Shown: positions 43,848 to 53,239, numbered from the stretch's first letter. The stretch: 64,000 nt of DNA from Mycolicibacillus trivialis (GCF_002102395.1 NZ_LQPZ01000016.1:1-64000); one strand, 5' to 3'. A program made the numbers and translations. Notes: generated by a model not told the origin, from the sequence alone.

Positions 43848-44729
43848 GTGCTCAACGAGGATGTGACGGCGGGTTCGCGTTCGGTGCCCGTGCGCTACCC
43901 GAAGACCCGCCGGGTGCGGTTCCCGTTCGGAACCGACCGGCAGTACGGCAAGTATTTCGTCAACGACGACAGCGTTTTCAGCCACTTCGTGGCCGGCCTG
44001 TCCGGGGCGTTCCCGCCCGGGGAGGAAGCCTTCATCCGATCGGTGCGGGTTTTCTCCGACCGGATCACCGACCCGGACCTGAAGAAGCGGGTCGCCGGGT
44101 TCATCGGTCAGGAATCGATGCACGGCCAGGAGCATCGCCGGCTGAACGACAAGCTCATCGCGATGGGCTACCGGATCGGCTGGGGGGATTCGAAAGCCAT
44201 GGAACGCAGGAGACTCCGGTTCGAGCAGCTCATCTCGCCACTGGCCCACCTGGCGATGACCGCCGCCGCCGAGCACTACACCGCGGTGCTCGCCGAGAGG
44301 GTCCTGTCCCTCGATGAGATCCAGGCAATCCCCGGGGACGACGCGGTCTGGCACCTGCTGAACTGGCACGCCCTGGAGGAGCTCGAGCACAAATCGGTGG
44401 CCTTCGACGTCTATCGCAGCGTCGGCGGCGGCGAAACCACCCGGATTGCGGTGATGGCGGCGCTGATCGCCCTCACCCTGCCGCTAGTGGCCACGACACT
44501 GACCCTCTCGCTGGCCGGCGACCGCCAGGCCCGGCGCCACCCGCTGCGGGTGGTCCGGGAGGCCCGGGCGCTGTTCGGTGGACCGCTGTTCCGCGGCCTG
44601 ATGGGAGACCTGGCCAAGTATCTGCGCCCCGGGTTCCACCCCGACGACATCGACACCGACGCGTTGCTGCGGCGCTGGCAGCAGGAACTCTTCGGCGCCG
44701 AGGGTGCCCTCGTCGAGTACGTGCGTTAG
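43848..44729 (+). CDS. PF10118 'metal-dependent hydrolase' family protein, A-type (pair 3)
   Basis: This 293-residue A-type paralogue has GKYFVNDDSVFSHFVAGLSGAFPPGEEAF. Candidate ligands are conserved: GQESMHGQEH, AAAEHYTA and EELEHKS. The hydrophobic span TRIAVMAALIALTLPLV follows, then GFHPDDIDTDALL. GTG 43848 has GGAGG 6 nt upstream. It is divergent from the triple-monooxygenase operon and followed at 21 nt by its B-type partner. Confidence 0.88.
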   Translation: MLNEDVTAGSRSVPVRYPKTRRVRFPFGTDRQYGKYFVNDDSVFSHFVAGLSGAFPPGEEAFIRSVRVFSDRITDPDLKKRVAGFIGQESMHGQEHRRLNDKLIAMGYRIGWGDSKAMERRRLRFEQLISPLAHLAMTAAAEHYTAVLAERVLSLDEIQAIPGDDAVWHLLNWHALEELEHKSVAFDVYRSVGGGETTRIAVMAALIALTLPLVATTLTLSLAGDRQARRHPLRVVREARALFGGPLFRGLMGDLAKYLRPGFHPDDIDTDALLRRWQQELFGAEGALVEYVR

Positions 44730-44750
44730 CCCTTCCGGAAGGAGACGATC

Positions 44751-45644
44751 ATGGTTGCCGGTACGGCAGCGGTGTCGAACAACGGGAAAACGGTCGCGTC
44801 GGGCTATCCGAAGGTGCGCCGCATCCGATTCCGGTTCGGCGACCCGAAACCGATGCGCCGCCACTACGTGGAGGGCGACATCGTGATGAGCCACCTGACC
44901 TCGTTGCTCTCGGCGGTGTTCCCGCCGGGCGAGGAGTCGTTCATCCGCTCGGTGCGCCGGTTCTCCGAGCAGATCACCGACCCGGGGTTGAAGAAACGGG
45001 TCGCCGGGTTCATCGGCCAGGAATCGGTGCACGGCCAGGAGCACCGCCGGCTCAACGAGAAGCTCATCGAGATGGGCTACCCGATGGTGCGGTTGTTCAC
45101 CTTCGGCCACGACACCCGACGGCAGCGACTGATGCTCGGGATCGAAAACCGGATTCCTGCCTACGTCCACCTCGCCGGCACCGCCGCCGCTGAGCACTAC
45201 ACCGCCACGCTGGCCGCCCGGGTGCTCGGCGACGAGATGCAGGCCATCCCCGGCGATCCCGAGGTGTGGAACCTGCTGAACTGGCACGCGGTGGAGGAGC
45301 TCGAGCACAAGTCGGTGGCGTTCGACGTCTACCGCAGCGTCGGCGGACCGGAATGGATCCGCATCGGGGTGATGGCCGGGATGTACACACTGACGATCCC
45401 GGTGGTGACCGGCGGGGTGATTCTGTCGATGACCACCGACCCCACCGCGTGGCGACCGTTCACCGCGCTGCGCCAGACCTGGGGGGTTTTCCGTGGCCCG
45501 CTGGTCAAGGGCCTGCTCGCGGAGTTGCGCCCCTATATGCGCCCGGGGTTCCACCCCGACGACATCGACACCGACGCGCTCGTCGAACGGTGGCGCCGGG
45601 AACTGTTCGGCGCGGACGGCGTCCTGGTCGGGCACCTGGGCTGA
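44751..45644 (+). CDS. PF10118 'metal-dependent hydrolase' family protein, B-type (pair 3)
   Basis: This 297-residue B-type paralogue has RRHYVEGDIVMSHLTSLLSAVFPPGEESF. It carries GQESVHGQEH, AAAEHYTA and EELEHKS, a hydrophobic segment after WIRIGVM, and GFHPDDIDTDALV near the end. GGAAGGAG precedes ATG 44751. It ends 12 nt from the converging Rv0495c-like gene, marking the boundary between the accessory island and the conserved core. Confidence 0.88.
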   Translation: MVAGTAAVSNNGKTVASGYPKVRRIRFRFGDPKPMRRHYVEGDIVMSHLTSLLSAVFPPGEESFIRSVRRFSEQITDPGLKKRVAGFIGQESVHGQEHRRLNEKLIEMGYPMVRLFTFGHDTRRQRLMLGIENRIPAYVHLAGTAAAEHYTATLAARVLGDEMQAIPGDPEVWNLLNWHAVEELEHKSVAFDVYRSVGGPEWIRIGVMAGMYTLTIPVVTGGVILSMTTDPTAWRPFTALRQTWGVFRGPLVKGLLAELRPYMRPGFHPDDIDTDALVERWRRELFGADGVLVGHLG

Positions 45645-45656
45645 CGCGCGAGACGG

Positions 45657-46442
45657 CTAGCGGGCAGCCCGGGTGGCCGGATGTTCGGCGATCAGGCCGC
45701 GTTCGGCGCGCTGGGCGCAGATCGCGGCCAGTTCGGCGTAGGCCTTCTCGCCGAGCAGCTCGGTCAGCTCGGCCGACATCGACCGGTACACCGGACGTGT
45801 CCCGATGTGGGCCGCCGGGTCACCGGTGCAGTACCAGTTCAGGTCGGCGCCGCCGGCGCCCCAGCCGCGCCGGTCATACTCGGTGATCGTGGTCTTGAGG
45901 ATCTCGGTGTCGTCGGGCCGCGTCACCCACTCCTGGCTGCGCCGGATCGGCAGCTGCCAGCACACGTCGGGCTTCATCGTCAGCGGCTCGACACCCAGCT
46001 TCACCGCCTTGATGTGCAGCGCGCACCCGGCGCCGCCGGCGAAGCCGGGACGGTTCAAGAAGATGCACGCCCCCTGGTGCCTGCGGGTGCGCCACGCCGG
46101 CTCGTCGTCGTTCTCGTCGAGCGTGAGGTAGCCCTTGCGGCCCAGACCCTTGTCACGGAACTGCCAGTCGGCGTCGGTGAGCTGGGCGACCGCGTCGTCG
46201 AGCCGGGCCCGGTCGTCGTCGTCGGAGAGGAACGCCCCGTGCGAACAGCAGCCGTCGTCGGGCCGGCCGGCCACCGTCCCGCGGCACGACGGGGTGCCGA
46301 ACACGCAGGTCCAGTTCGACAACAACCAGGTCAGGTCGGCCGCGATGAGGTGTTCGGGGTTGTCCGGGTCGTAGAACTCCACCCACTCCCGGGCGAAATC
46401 CAGCTCGACTTCCTGCGGATGATCGGAGGAATGCGGTGCCAC
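45657..46442 (-). CDS. Conserved protein, Rv0495c-like
   Basis: This is a roughly 261-residue Cys-rich protein with the conserved start [26 protein letters not shown] and the motifs [21 protein letters not shown] and [14 protein letters not shown]. It matches, from memory, the M. tuberculosis protein next to ppx1. The Cys/His clusters (C-C and CCSH) suggest a metal site. GTG 46442 is my choice (GGTGGA upstream); GTG 46484 would add 14 residues unlike the family. It is divergent from ppx1. Biochemical role unknown. Confidence 0.8.
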   Translation of the reverse strand: MAPHSSDHPQEVELDFAREWVEFYDPDNPEHLIAADLTWLLSNWTCVFGTPSCRGTVAGRPDDGCCSHGAFLSDDDDRARLDDAVAQLTDADWQFRDKGLGRKGYLTLDENDDEPAWRTRRHQGACIFLNRPGFAGGAGCALHIKAVKLGVEPLTMKPDVCWQLPIRRSQEWVTRPDDTEILKTTITEYDRRGWGAGGADLNWYCTGDPAAHIGTRPVYRSMSAELTELLGEKAYAELAAICAQRAERGLIAEHPATRAAR

Positions 46443-46516
46443 AAAAATCCACCGTAGACCAAATCGCCGAGCCGGGAGTTTCACCAGATCAGCTCGACCT
46501 ACTAGGTTGGTGTTCC

Positions 46517-47533
46517 GTGCGATTGGGCGTGCTCGACGTGGGCAGCAATACCGTTCACCTGTTGGTGGTCGACGCCCGACGCGGCGGCCACCCCACCCCG
46601 ATGAGTTCGACCAAGGCGACGCTGCGCCTGGCCGAGGCGGTCGACGAGTCCGGCCAGATCACCAAGCGCGGCGCCGACCGGCTGGTCGACACCATCGACG
46701 AGTTCGCCAAGATCGCGGCCAGCTCGGGGTGTGCCGAGCTGATGGCGTTCGCCACCTCCGCGGTGCGCGATGCGGAAAACTCCGAGAACGTTCTGGCCCG
46801 GGTGCAGAAGGAAACGGGCGTCCGCCTGCAGGTGCTGCGCGGGGTCGACGAATCCCGGCTGACGTTCCTGGCGGTGCGCCGCTGGTACGGCTGGAGTGCC
46901 GGTCGCATCATCAACATCGACATCGGCGGCGGCTCGCTGGAGATGTGCAGCGGGGTCGACGAGGAACCCGACATCGCGCTGTCGCTGCAGTTGGGGGCGG
47001 GCCGGTTGACCCGCGAATGGCTGCCCGAAGACCCGCCGGGGCGCCGCCGGGTCTCGATGCTGCGCGACTGGCTGCACAGTGAACTGGCCGAGTCCGCCGC
47101 CAGCGTGCTCGACGCCGGCCCAGCCGACCTGACGGTGGGTTGTTCGAAGACGTTCCGCTCGCTGGCCCGGCTGACCGGAGCGGCGCCCTCGGGCGCCGGA
47201 CCGCGGGTGAAACGGACACTGACCGCCAGTGGTCTCAGACAACTCATATCGTTCATCTCTAGGATGACCACCGCTGACCGTGCAGAACTGGAAGGGGTGA
47301 GCGCCGACCGGGCACCGCAGATCGTGGCGGGCGCTCTGGTGGCAGAGGCGAGCATGCGAGCGTTGTCGATCGAAACGGTGGACATCTGTCCCTGGGCGTT
47401 GCGTGAGGGCCTGATCCTGCGCAAACTCGACAGCGAGGCGGATGGCACCGCTCTGGTGGAGATCCCGATGACCGATGCGGAGACCCGACCGGCCAAAACC
47501 AAAGGCGACCGGTCGAAAGGCGGGAAACGATGA
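46517..47533 (+). CDS. ppx1: Exopolyphosphatase (Ppx/GppA family)
   Basis: This 338-residue Ppx/GppA phosphatase has an ASKHA fold with [16 protein letters not shown] (phosphate loop 1), [11 protein letters not shown] and DIGGGSLEM (phosphate loop 2). It hydrolyses polyphosphate and influences (p)ppGpp. The GTG at 46517 sits 8 nt behind TAGGTT (46503-46508), indicating a leaderless message. The family start is [12 protein letters not shown], which rules out the longer frame. The next gene overlaps by 4 nt. Confidence 0.93.
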   Translation: MRLGVLDVGSNTVHLLVVDARRGGHPTPMSSTKATLRLAEAVDESGQITKRGADRLVDTIDEFAKIAASSGCAELMAFATSAVRDAENSENVLARVQKETGVRLQVLRGVDESRLTFLAVRRWYGWSAGRIINIDIGGGSLEMCSGVDEEPDIALSLQLGAGRLTREWLPEDPPGRRRVSMLRDWLHSELAESAASVLDAGPADLTVGCSKTFRSLARLTGAAPSGAGPRVKRTLTASGLRQLISFISRMTTADRAELEGVSADRAPQIVAGALVAEASMRALSIETVDICPWALREGLILRKLDSEADGTALVEIPMTDAETRPAKTKGDRSKGGKR

Positions 47534-48714
47534 CCGAGCCACGCGATGAAGAGACGCGGCCGATCTCGGTCGCCGAACTGCTCGCGCGTCACGGCAACAT
47601 CGGCTCCCCGCCGGTCACCGGGCGGCGCCGCCGGCGCCGCGGCGACCCCGACTCCGTCTCCGTCGCCGAACTGACCGGTGAGATCCCGGTGATCCGCGAC
47701 GACGACCCACCCCCGTCGGAGACCGCCGCGACGACCACAACCGAACCCGACGCCGCCGCTAAGGCGGCTGAGACCGACGAGGCCGAGGACGTCGCGGAGG
47801 CCGCGGGCGAGCCGCGGACCGCGCGGCCGGCACGCCCGCCGCGCGAGACCGCCGGGCGACGGACCGAGGAGCCCAGTTCCCCGGTGCGATTCTCCGAACC
47901 GCAGCCGCGCTGGCCGCAGTCACCGCCGCACACCGCGCGGAAGAGCGGACCGGTGCGCAGCGCCCACCCGATGCCCGCCCAGTCGTCGTCGCCCGAGCCG
48001 GAGTCCGATGCGGAACGGATGAGTCCGGACCCGGTCGACGCCTACCCCCTCGCCGACCTCGAGGCCGACGCGGCAGCGCGGGGGGCCGTCGAGGATGACA
48101 TCGAGGACAGCGACGCCGCCGAGGACATCGACCTCACCGCCGAGACAGACACCGACGAAGCAGACGATGTCGACCGCACCGCTCGCGCCCGCCGCGGCGG
48201 TCTGCTGGGGGCGTTGCGCGGGCGCTTCGGCGGCCGCCGGGACAACGCAGGCCTCGACGATGCGGACCTCGACGACTCGGATCTCGATGAGACCGACCTC
48301 GACGAGATCGACCTCGAGGATTCGGAAGACGGGGAGGCCGGCGCCGATTACGACCTCGATTCAGACGACCTCGACCTCGATACCGGCACCGCCACCGGGG
48401 CCGACGACGCGTTCGACACCGACGACCACGACCGGGCGCACGAATCCGGGCTGCGCCGGGTGCTGCGCGGCGCCTGGGTGGTCGTGCAGTCGCTGGGGGC
48501 GTTCCTGTTCGGTGCCGCGCTGTTCGTCGCCTTCGACCAGCTGTGGCGCTGGAACAGCATCGTGGCGCTGGTGCTCACGGTGCTGGTGACGCTCGGGCTG
48601 GTCGGCGCCGTGCAGGCGGTCCGCAAGACCGACGACATCGGCAGCACCCTGGCCGCCGCCGCGGTGGGACTCCTGGTCACCCTCGGTCCGCTCGTGTTCT
48701 GGCTCTCCGGCTGA
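47530..48714 (+). CDS. Conserved acidic membrane protein, Rv0497-like
   Basis: This is a 394-residue protein. Residues 1-300 are cytoplasmic, low-complexity and very acidic, with a run of DLDD/DLDE-type repeats at about residues 240-285. The C-terminus has three hydrophobic helices (VVVQSLGAFLFGAALFVAF, IVALVLTVLVTLGLVGAV, LAAAAVGLLVTLGPLVFWL). An early segment ISVAELLARHG recurs as VSVAELTG, a short repeated motif. The start overlaps the ppx1 stop. Function unknown. Confidence 0.82.
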   Translation: MTEPRDEETRPISVAELLARHGNIGSPPVTGRRRRRRGDPDSVSVAELTGEIPVIRDDDPPPSETAATTTTEPDAAAKAAETDEAEDVAEAAGEPRTARPARPPRETAGRRTEEPSSPVRFSEPQPRWPQSPPHTARKSGPVRSAHPMPAQSSSPEPESDAERMSPDPVDAYPLADLEADAAARGAVEDDIEDSDAAEDIDLTAETDTDEADDVDRTARARRGGLLGALRGRFGGRRDNAGLDDADLDDSDLDETDLDEIDLEDSEDGEAGADYDLDSDDLDLDTGTATGADDAFDTDDHDRAHESGLRRVLRGAWVVVQSLGAFLFGAALFVAFDQLWRWNSIVALVLTVLVTLGLVGAVQAVRKTDDIGSTLAAAAVGLLVTLGPLVFWLSG

Positions 48715-48732
48715 GCGCTACGGGCAACCATC

Positions 48733-49575
48733 GTGCGTCCCGCAATCAAAGTCGGCCTCTCGACGGCCTCGGTCTACCCCCTGAAGGCCGAGGCCGCCTT
48801 CGAATACGCCGCCCGCCTCGGCTACGACGGGGTCGAGCTGATGGTGTGGGCGGAATCGGTCAGCCAGGACATCCCCGCGATCGCCAAGCTGTCCCGCCGC
48901 TACGGCGTGCCCGTGCTCTCGGTGCACGCACCGTGCCTGCTGATCTCCCAACGGGTCTGGGGCGCCAACCCGGTCCACAAACTGGAGCGCAGCGTCCGCG
49001 CGGCCGAACAGCTCGGTGCCCAGACCGTCGTGGTCCACCCGCCGTTCCGCTGGCAGCGCCGCTACGCCGCCGGGTTCGCCGACCAGGTCGCCTCGCTGGA
49101 GGAGCGCAGCGACGTCATGGTTGCGGTGGAGAACATGTTCCCGTTCCGGGCCGACCGGCTGTTCCGCGCCGAACAGACTCTGGAGCGCATGCGCCGCCGC
49201 GGCGGCGGGCCTGGTGCGGGCATCTCCGCCTTCGCCCCGTCCTACAACCCGCTCGACGGCGACCACGCGCATTACACCCTCGACCTCTCCCACACCGCGA
49301 CCGCCGGCAGCGACGCGGTGGACATGGCCCGCGAGATGGGCTCGGGACTGGTACACCTGCACCTGTGCGACGGGACCGGGCTGCCTGCCGACGAGCACCT
49401 GGTGCCCGGGCGCGGCACCCAGCCCACCGTCGAGGTCTGCCAGATGCTGGCCGCCGGCGACTTCGCCGGCCACGTCGTGCTGGAGGTGACGACCTCGCAG
49501 GCCCGCACCACCCAGGAGCGGGAGGCCCTGCTGGTCGAGTCGTTGCAGTTCGCCCGCACCCACCTGCTGCGGTGA
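48733..49575 (+). CDS. Sugar phosphate isomerase/epimerase-like TIM barrel (AP-endonuclease 2 family)
   Basis: The 280-residue xylose-isomerase-like TIM barrel begins KVGLSTASVYPLKAEAAFEYAARLGYDGVELM. Metal/active-site residues are probably in HPPFRW, VAVENMFP, LDLSHTA and HLHLCDG. It corresponds to Rv0498 by position. GTG 48733 is the first start after the upstream stop. Substrate unknown; probably a sugar phosphate or related polyol. Confidence 0.83.
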   Translation: MRPAIKVGLSTASVYPLKAEAAFEYAARLGYDGVELMVWAESVSQDIPAIAKLSRRYGVPVLSVHAPCLLISQRVWGANPVHKLERSVRAAEQLGAQTVVVHPPFRWQRRYAAGFADQVASLEERSDVMVAVENMFPFRADRLFRAEQTLERMRRRGGGPGAGISAFAPSYNPLDGDHAHYTLDLSHTATAGSDAVDMAREMGSGLVHLHLCDGTGLPADEHLVPGRGTQPTVEVCQMLAAGDFAGHVVLEVTTSQARTTQEREALLVESLQFARTHLLR

Positions 49576-49591
49576 GTCCGAGAGGAGCCCG

Positions 49592-50449
49592 ATGACCGAC
49601 TCCACCCGGTTCAGCGACGCGATGCGGCTGACCCGTCTGGACGTCGGCGACGCCAGCCCCGCCGACGCCGCCGACACCGACCGGGTCGACTTCGCCGGAG
49701 AGCTCAACGCGCACTGGACGATCGGGCCGAAGGTGCACGGCGGGGCGATGCTGGCGCTCTGCGCCAACGCGGCACGCACCGCGTTCGGCGACGGCCGGGA
49801 GCCGGTCGCCGTCTCGGCCAACTTCCTGTGGGCACCCGACCCCGGTCCGATGTGGCTGCGCACCCGGCTGCGTAAACGGGGACGGCGGGTCAACGTCGTC
49901 GACGTCGAACTCGGCCAGGGTGACCGCACCGCGGTGCACGCCGCGATCACTCTCGGTGCGCCCGAGGACACCTCGGCAGGCCGGGCGCCGCTGCTCTCGG
50001 TCAACCCGGTGGTCGCCCTGATGACCCCGGAACCGCCGCCGGGGCTGGAACCGATCGGCCCCGGTCACCCGATGGCCGACATCGTGCACCTGGCGCACGG
50101 CTGCGACATCCGGCCCGCCCTGACCACCCTGGCCCCGCGGTCCGACGGCGGACCGCCGGTCATCGAGATGTGGGTCCGGCCCAAAGACGAGCGCCCCGAC
50201 GTGCTGTTCGCGCTGCTCTGCGGCGATGCGTCGGCGCCGGTGACCCTGGCGGTCAACCGGCCCGGGTGGGCGCCCACCGTGCAGCTCACCGCCTATCTGC
50301 GGGGTGTGCCGGCCGACGGCTGGTTGCGGGTCATCTGCACCACCACCGAGATCGGCCAGGACTGGTTCGACGAGGACCACACCGTGGTCGACAGCCGCGG
50401 GCGCATCGTGGTGCAGACACGCCAGTTGGCGATGGTGCCCACCGGGTAA
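49592..50449 (+). CDS. Thioesterase-superfamily (4HBT-like, double hotdog) protein, Rv0499-like
   Basis: This is a 285-residue protein with two hotdog halves: HWTIGPKVHGGAMLALCANAARTAFG in the first and a TLAVNRPGWAPTVQLTAYLRG region in the second, as in TesB-like acyl-CoA thioesterases. GAGAGGAG precedes ATG 49592. It lies in the same orientation as and close to proC. It probably acts on acyl-CoA; the chain length is unknown. Confidence 0.8.
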   Translation: MTDSTRFSDAMRLTRLDVGDASPADAADTDRVDFAGELNAHWTIGPKVHGGAMLALCANAARTAFGDGREPVAVSANFLWAPDPGPMWLRTRLRKRGRRVNVVDVELGQGDRTAVHAAITLGAPEDTSAGRAPLLSVNPVVALMTPEPPPGLEPIGPGHPMADIVHLAHGCDIRPALTTLAPRSDGGPPVIEMWVRPKDERPDVLFALLCGDASAPVTLAVNRPGWAPTVQLTAYLRGVPADGWLRVICTTTEIGQDWFDEDHTVVDSRGRIVVQTRQLAMVPTG

Positions 50450-50464
50450 CCGGCCGGGTCTGCC

Positions 50465-51346
50465 ATGCTTGCCGCCATGTCCAGAATCGCGATCGTCGGC
50501 GTCGGCAACATGGGTGAAGCGCTGCTGTCCGGACTGCTGCGCAGCGGCAGGCAGGTCAAGGACCTGGTGGTGGTCGAGCACGTGCCGGAGCGGGTCGACT
50601 ACCTCACCGAGACCTACGCGGTGCAGGTCGCGGCCGTGCCCGATGCGGTCGAGACCGCCGACATCGTCATCCTGGCGGTCAAGCCCCGCGACGTGGACGC
50701 GGTGATGACCCAGATCGCCGAGACGGCCACCGCCTCCGAACACAGTGCCGAACAGGTCGTGGTCAGTGTCGCCGCGGGTGTCAGCACCGGCTACTTGGAG
50801 GCCAAACTGCCCGCAGGCTCGCCGGTGGTGCGGGTGATGCCGAACACCCCGAGCTTCGTCGGCGCGGGCGTCAGCGTGCTCTCCGCGGGTCGTTTCGCCA
50901 CTGCCGAGCAACTCGACGAGGCCGCTGCCCTGTTCCGCAGCGTGGGTTCGGTGCTGACCGTCCCCGAGGAACAGATGGACGCGGTCACCGCGATCTCCGG
51001 CTCCGGCCCCGCCTATTTCTTCTTGATGATCGAGGCGTTGGTGGATGCCGGGGTGGCCGCCGGACTGACCCGCGCGGTGGCGACGGATCTGGCGGTGCAG
51101 ACCATGGCCGGCTCCGCCGAGATGCTGCTGGACCGTCTCGAGCGGGCTAACACCGGGGCGGGGGCAGCGACCCGCGGCGGCATGGACGCCACCCCGGTGG
51201 AACTGCGCGCGATGGTGACCTCGCCGGGTGGCACCACCGCCGCTGCGCTGCGAGAACTCGAACGAGGCGGGTTGCGCGCCGTCGTGGACGCCGCGGTTCA
51301 GGCCGCAAAAACCCACTCTGAGCAGCAAAGAGTTACATCCGAGTAA
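50465..51346 (+). CDS. proC: Pyrroline-5-carboxylate reductase
   Basis: This 293-residue enzyme catalyses the last step of proline synthesis. The Rossmann motif is VGVGNMGEALLSG, with AVKPRDVD, RVMPNTPSFVGAG and the C-terminal signature GSGPAYFF and TSPGGTTAAAL. Starts at ATG 50465 or 50477 are both possible; the former matches the family N-terminus better. Synteny with ppx1 upstream supports the call. Confidence 0.95.
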   Translation: MLAAMSRIAIVGVGNMGEALLSGLLRSGRQVKDLVVVEHVPERVDYLTETYAVQVAAVPDAVETADIVILAVKPRDVDAVMTQIAETATASEHSAEQVVVSVAAGVSTGYLEAKLPAGSPVVRVMPNTPSFVGAGVSVLSAGRFATAEQLDEAAALFRSVGSVLTVPEEQMDAVTAISGSGPAYFFLMIEALVDAGVAAGLTRAVATDLAVQTMAGSAEMLLDRLERANTGAGAATRGGMDATPVELRAMVTSPGGTTAAALRELERGGLRAVVDAAVQAAKTHSEQQRVTSE

Positions 51347-51486
51347 TTCATAAGTTTTACTCTCAAATAACCCACACCCGTCGCAGCAACCCCATTGGTC
51401 CCGCTATTCTCCTTGGGTGTAAGCATGCGTCAGGCCTGCGGAGGGGAAGCCGCTGGACTGCGTATGCCCGATTGGATTGGGTTGCG

Positions 51487-51750
51487 ATGACGTCAATGAA
51501 CGGGCCGTCGGCGCGGGATTCGGCTAGTGGCAAGCCGGCACGCGAATCCGCTTCGCCGGACGGCCAGCAAGGCAGAACACAGTTCCTCACGGTGGCCGAG
51601 GTGGCCGCGCTGATGCGGGTTTCGAAGATGACCGTGTATCGACTGGTGCACAACGGTGAACTGCCCGCGGTGCGGGTGGGACGCTCCTTCCGCGTTCACG
51701 CGAAGGCCGTGCACGACATGTTGGAGAGTTCCTTCTTCGACGCGGGTTAG
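51487..51750 (+). CDS. Excisionase/MerR-type helix-turn-helix protein, Rv0500A-like
   Basis: This 87-residue DNA-binding protein has the winged helix (FLTVAEVAALMRVSKMTVYRLVHNGELPAVRVGRSFRVH) at residues 34-72. The N-terminal 30 residues are disordered. It matches the small regulator between proC and bS22 in mycobacteria. ATG 51487 was chosen over TTG 51472. An intrinsic terminator follows. It probably acts as a chromosomal regulator and not as a phage excisionase. Confidence 0.87.
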   Translation: MTSMNGPSARDSASGKPARESASPDGQQGRTQFLTVAEVAALMRVSKMTVYRLVHNGELPAVRVGRSFRVHAKAVHDMLESSFFDAG

Positions 51751-51781
51751 CTCGACCGCGGCGCGAATCCGGCCGGACCGG

Positions 51782-51808
51782 AACCCCGGGCAGCGCACCG
51801 GGGGTTTT
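51782..51808 (+). terminator. Intrinsic terminator after the Rv0500A-like gene
   Basis: The arms AACCCCGG and CCGGGGGTT pair with one bulged G around a GCAGCGCA loop, followed by TTTT. It lies 32 nt after the stop codon. The following 150 nt hold a possible promoter (TAAAGT, 51884-51889) for the bS22 gene. Confidence 0.7.
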
Positions 51809-51956
51809 CGCGTGTCCGGACCACGGTGCGCGCGGCAACGGCCGGCGGCGGGTGCGGTTTTTCGTTCCCCACCCCGGCACAGGTAAAGTGACCGGGTCAA
51901 GTCTTCACACCGGCCCGGTGCGAACAGCCATCGGCAGGATGTAGGTAGCGGAGTTT

Positions 51957-52058
51957 ATGGGTTCAGTAGTCAAGAAGCGGCGCAAGCGTATGTCGAAGAA
52001 GAAGCACCGCAAGTTGCTGCGTCGCACCCGGGTGCAGCGCAGAAAACTCGGCAAGTAG
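51957..52058 (+). CDS. Ribosomal protein bS22 (33 residues)
   Basis: This tiny, extremely basic protein starts [19 protein letters not shown] and ends RRKLGK. It matches the mycobacterial small-subunit protein bS22 (AURKAIP1/COX24-domain peptide) by sequence and position. ATG 51957 follows GCGGAG. It is so short that gene finders often miss it. It acts in the 30S subunit. Confidence 0.92.
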   Translation: MGSVVKKRRKRMSKKKHRKLLRRTRVQRRKLGK

Positions 52059-52112
52059 AGCGGTCGGGCATCGCCGGGCAGGATCCGGCGGTGCCGTCGC
52101 TAGGCTGACGAG

Positions 52113-53192
52113 GTGAGTTCGTCCGACACCCCCTCCGACGGCGGCGACAAGCTGCAGTACCCGAGCGTGGTGCTGGTCACCGGGGCCTGCCGATTCCTCG
52201 GCGGGTACTTGACCGCGCGGCTGGCACAGAACCCGCTGATCAACCGGATCATCGCTGTCGACGCCGTGGCGCCGAGCAAGGATCTGCTACGCCGGATGGG
52301 CCGCGCCGAGTTCGTGCGCGCCGACATCCGCAACCCCTTCATCGCCAAGGTCATCCGTAACGGCGACGTCGACACCGTGGTGCACGCGGCGGCGGCCTCG
52401 TACGCGCCCCGCTCGGGCTCCGGCGCGGTGCTCAAGGAACTCAACGTGATGGGCGCTATGCAGCTGTTCGCGGCCTGTCAGAAGGCACCGTCGGTGCGGC
52501 GGGTGGTGCTCAAATCGACCTCCGACGTCTACGGCGCCAGTTCGCGCGATCCGGTCCGGTTCACCGAGGACAGCACCAGCCATCGCCCGCTGGAGGGGTT
52601 CGGCCGCGACAGTCTGGACATCGAGAGCTATGCCCGCGGGCTGGGCCGCCGCCGCCCCGACATCGCGGTCTCCATCCTGCGGCTGGCCAACATGATCGGG
52701 CCCGGCCAGGACACCGTGCTGTCCCGGTTCCTCAGCGGCCCGCTGGTGCCGACCGTGCTCGGGCGCGACGCACGCCTGCAACTGCTGCACGAGCAGGATG
52801 CGCTGGGTGCCCTCGAGCACGCCACGATGGCCGGAAAACCCGGCACCTTCAACGTCGGCGGCGACGGGATCATGATGATGACCCAGGCGATTCAGCGGGC
52901 CGGCCGGGTCCCGGTTCCCGTACCCCAGATGGGCCTGCGGGTGATAGATTCGCTGCGTCGAGCCAATCGCTACACCGAGACCAGTCGCGAACAATTCGAC
53001 TATTTGAGTTACGGCCGGGTGATGGACACCACACGCATGCGCGTGGAGCTCGGCTTCGAACCCAAGTGGACGACGGTCGAGGCGTTCGACGATTACGTTC
53101 ACGGTCGCGGATTGATGCCGGTCATCGACCCCGGCTGGGTACGCTCGATGGAAACCCGGCTCGTTGCGGCCGCGCAGCGCTGGGGAGGCTGA
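52113..53192 (+). CDS. galE2: NAD-dependent epimerase/dehydratase, GalE2-like
   Basis: The 359-residue extended SDR has a nucleotide loop GACRFLGG (variant of GxxGxxG, about 20-27), ADIRNP and VVHAAAA. The usual YxxxK is not obvious around LDIESYARGLGRR, so catalysis may differ from true epimerases. GTG 52113 is 6 nt behind TAGGCT (52101-52106), indicating a leaderless message. By synteny it corresponds to Rv0501, annotated galE2. Confidence 0.82.
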   Translation: MSSSDTPSDGGDKLQYPSVVLVTGACRFLGGYLTARLAQNPLINRIIAVDAVAPSKDLLRRMGRAEFVRADIRNPFIAKVIRNGDVDTVVHAAAASYAPRSGSGAVLKELNVMGAMQLFAACQKAPSVRRVVLKSTSDVYGASSRDPVRFTEDSTSHRPLEGFGRDSLDIESYARGLGRRRPDIAVSILRLANMIGPGQDTVLSRFLSGPLVPTVLGRDARLQLLHEQDALGALEHATMAGKPGTFNVGGDGIMMMTQAIQRAGRVPVPVPQMGLRVIDSLRRANRYTETSREQFDYLSYGRVMDTTRMRVELGFEPKWTTVEAFDDYVHGRGLMPVIDPGWVRSMETRLVAAAQRWGG

Positions 53193-53239
53193 AGGTCGGG
53201 TTCGCGTGAGGCGGTCACGACAGACGGGGAGGTAACCGC

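Noticed and set aside
49115..51328. Long antisense frame (737 codons) opposite proC and neighbours
   Set aside because: Composition is typical of antisense frames in high-GC DNA; it spans several real genes and has no recognisable domain.
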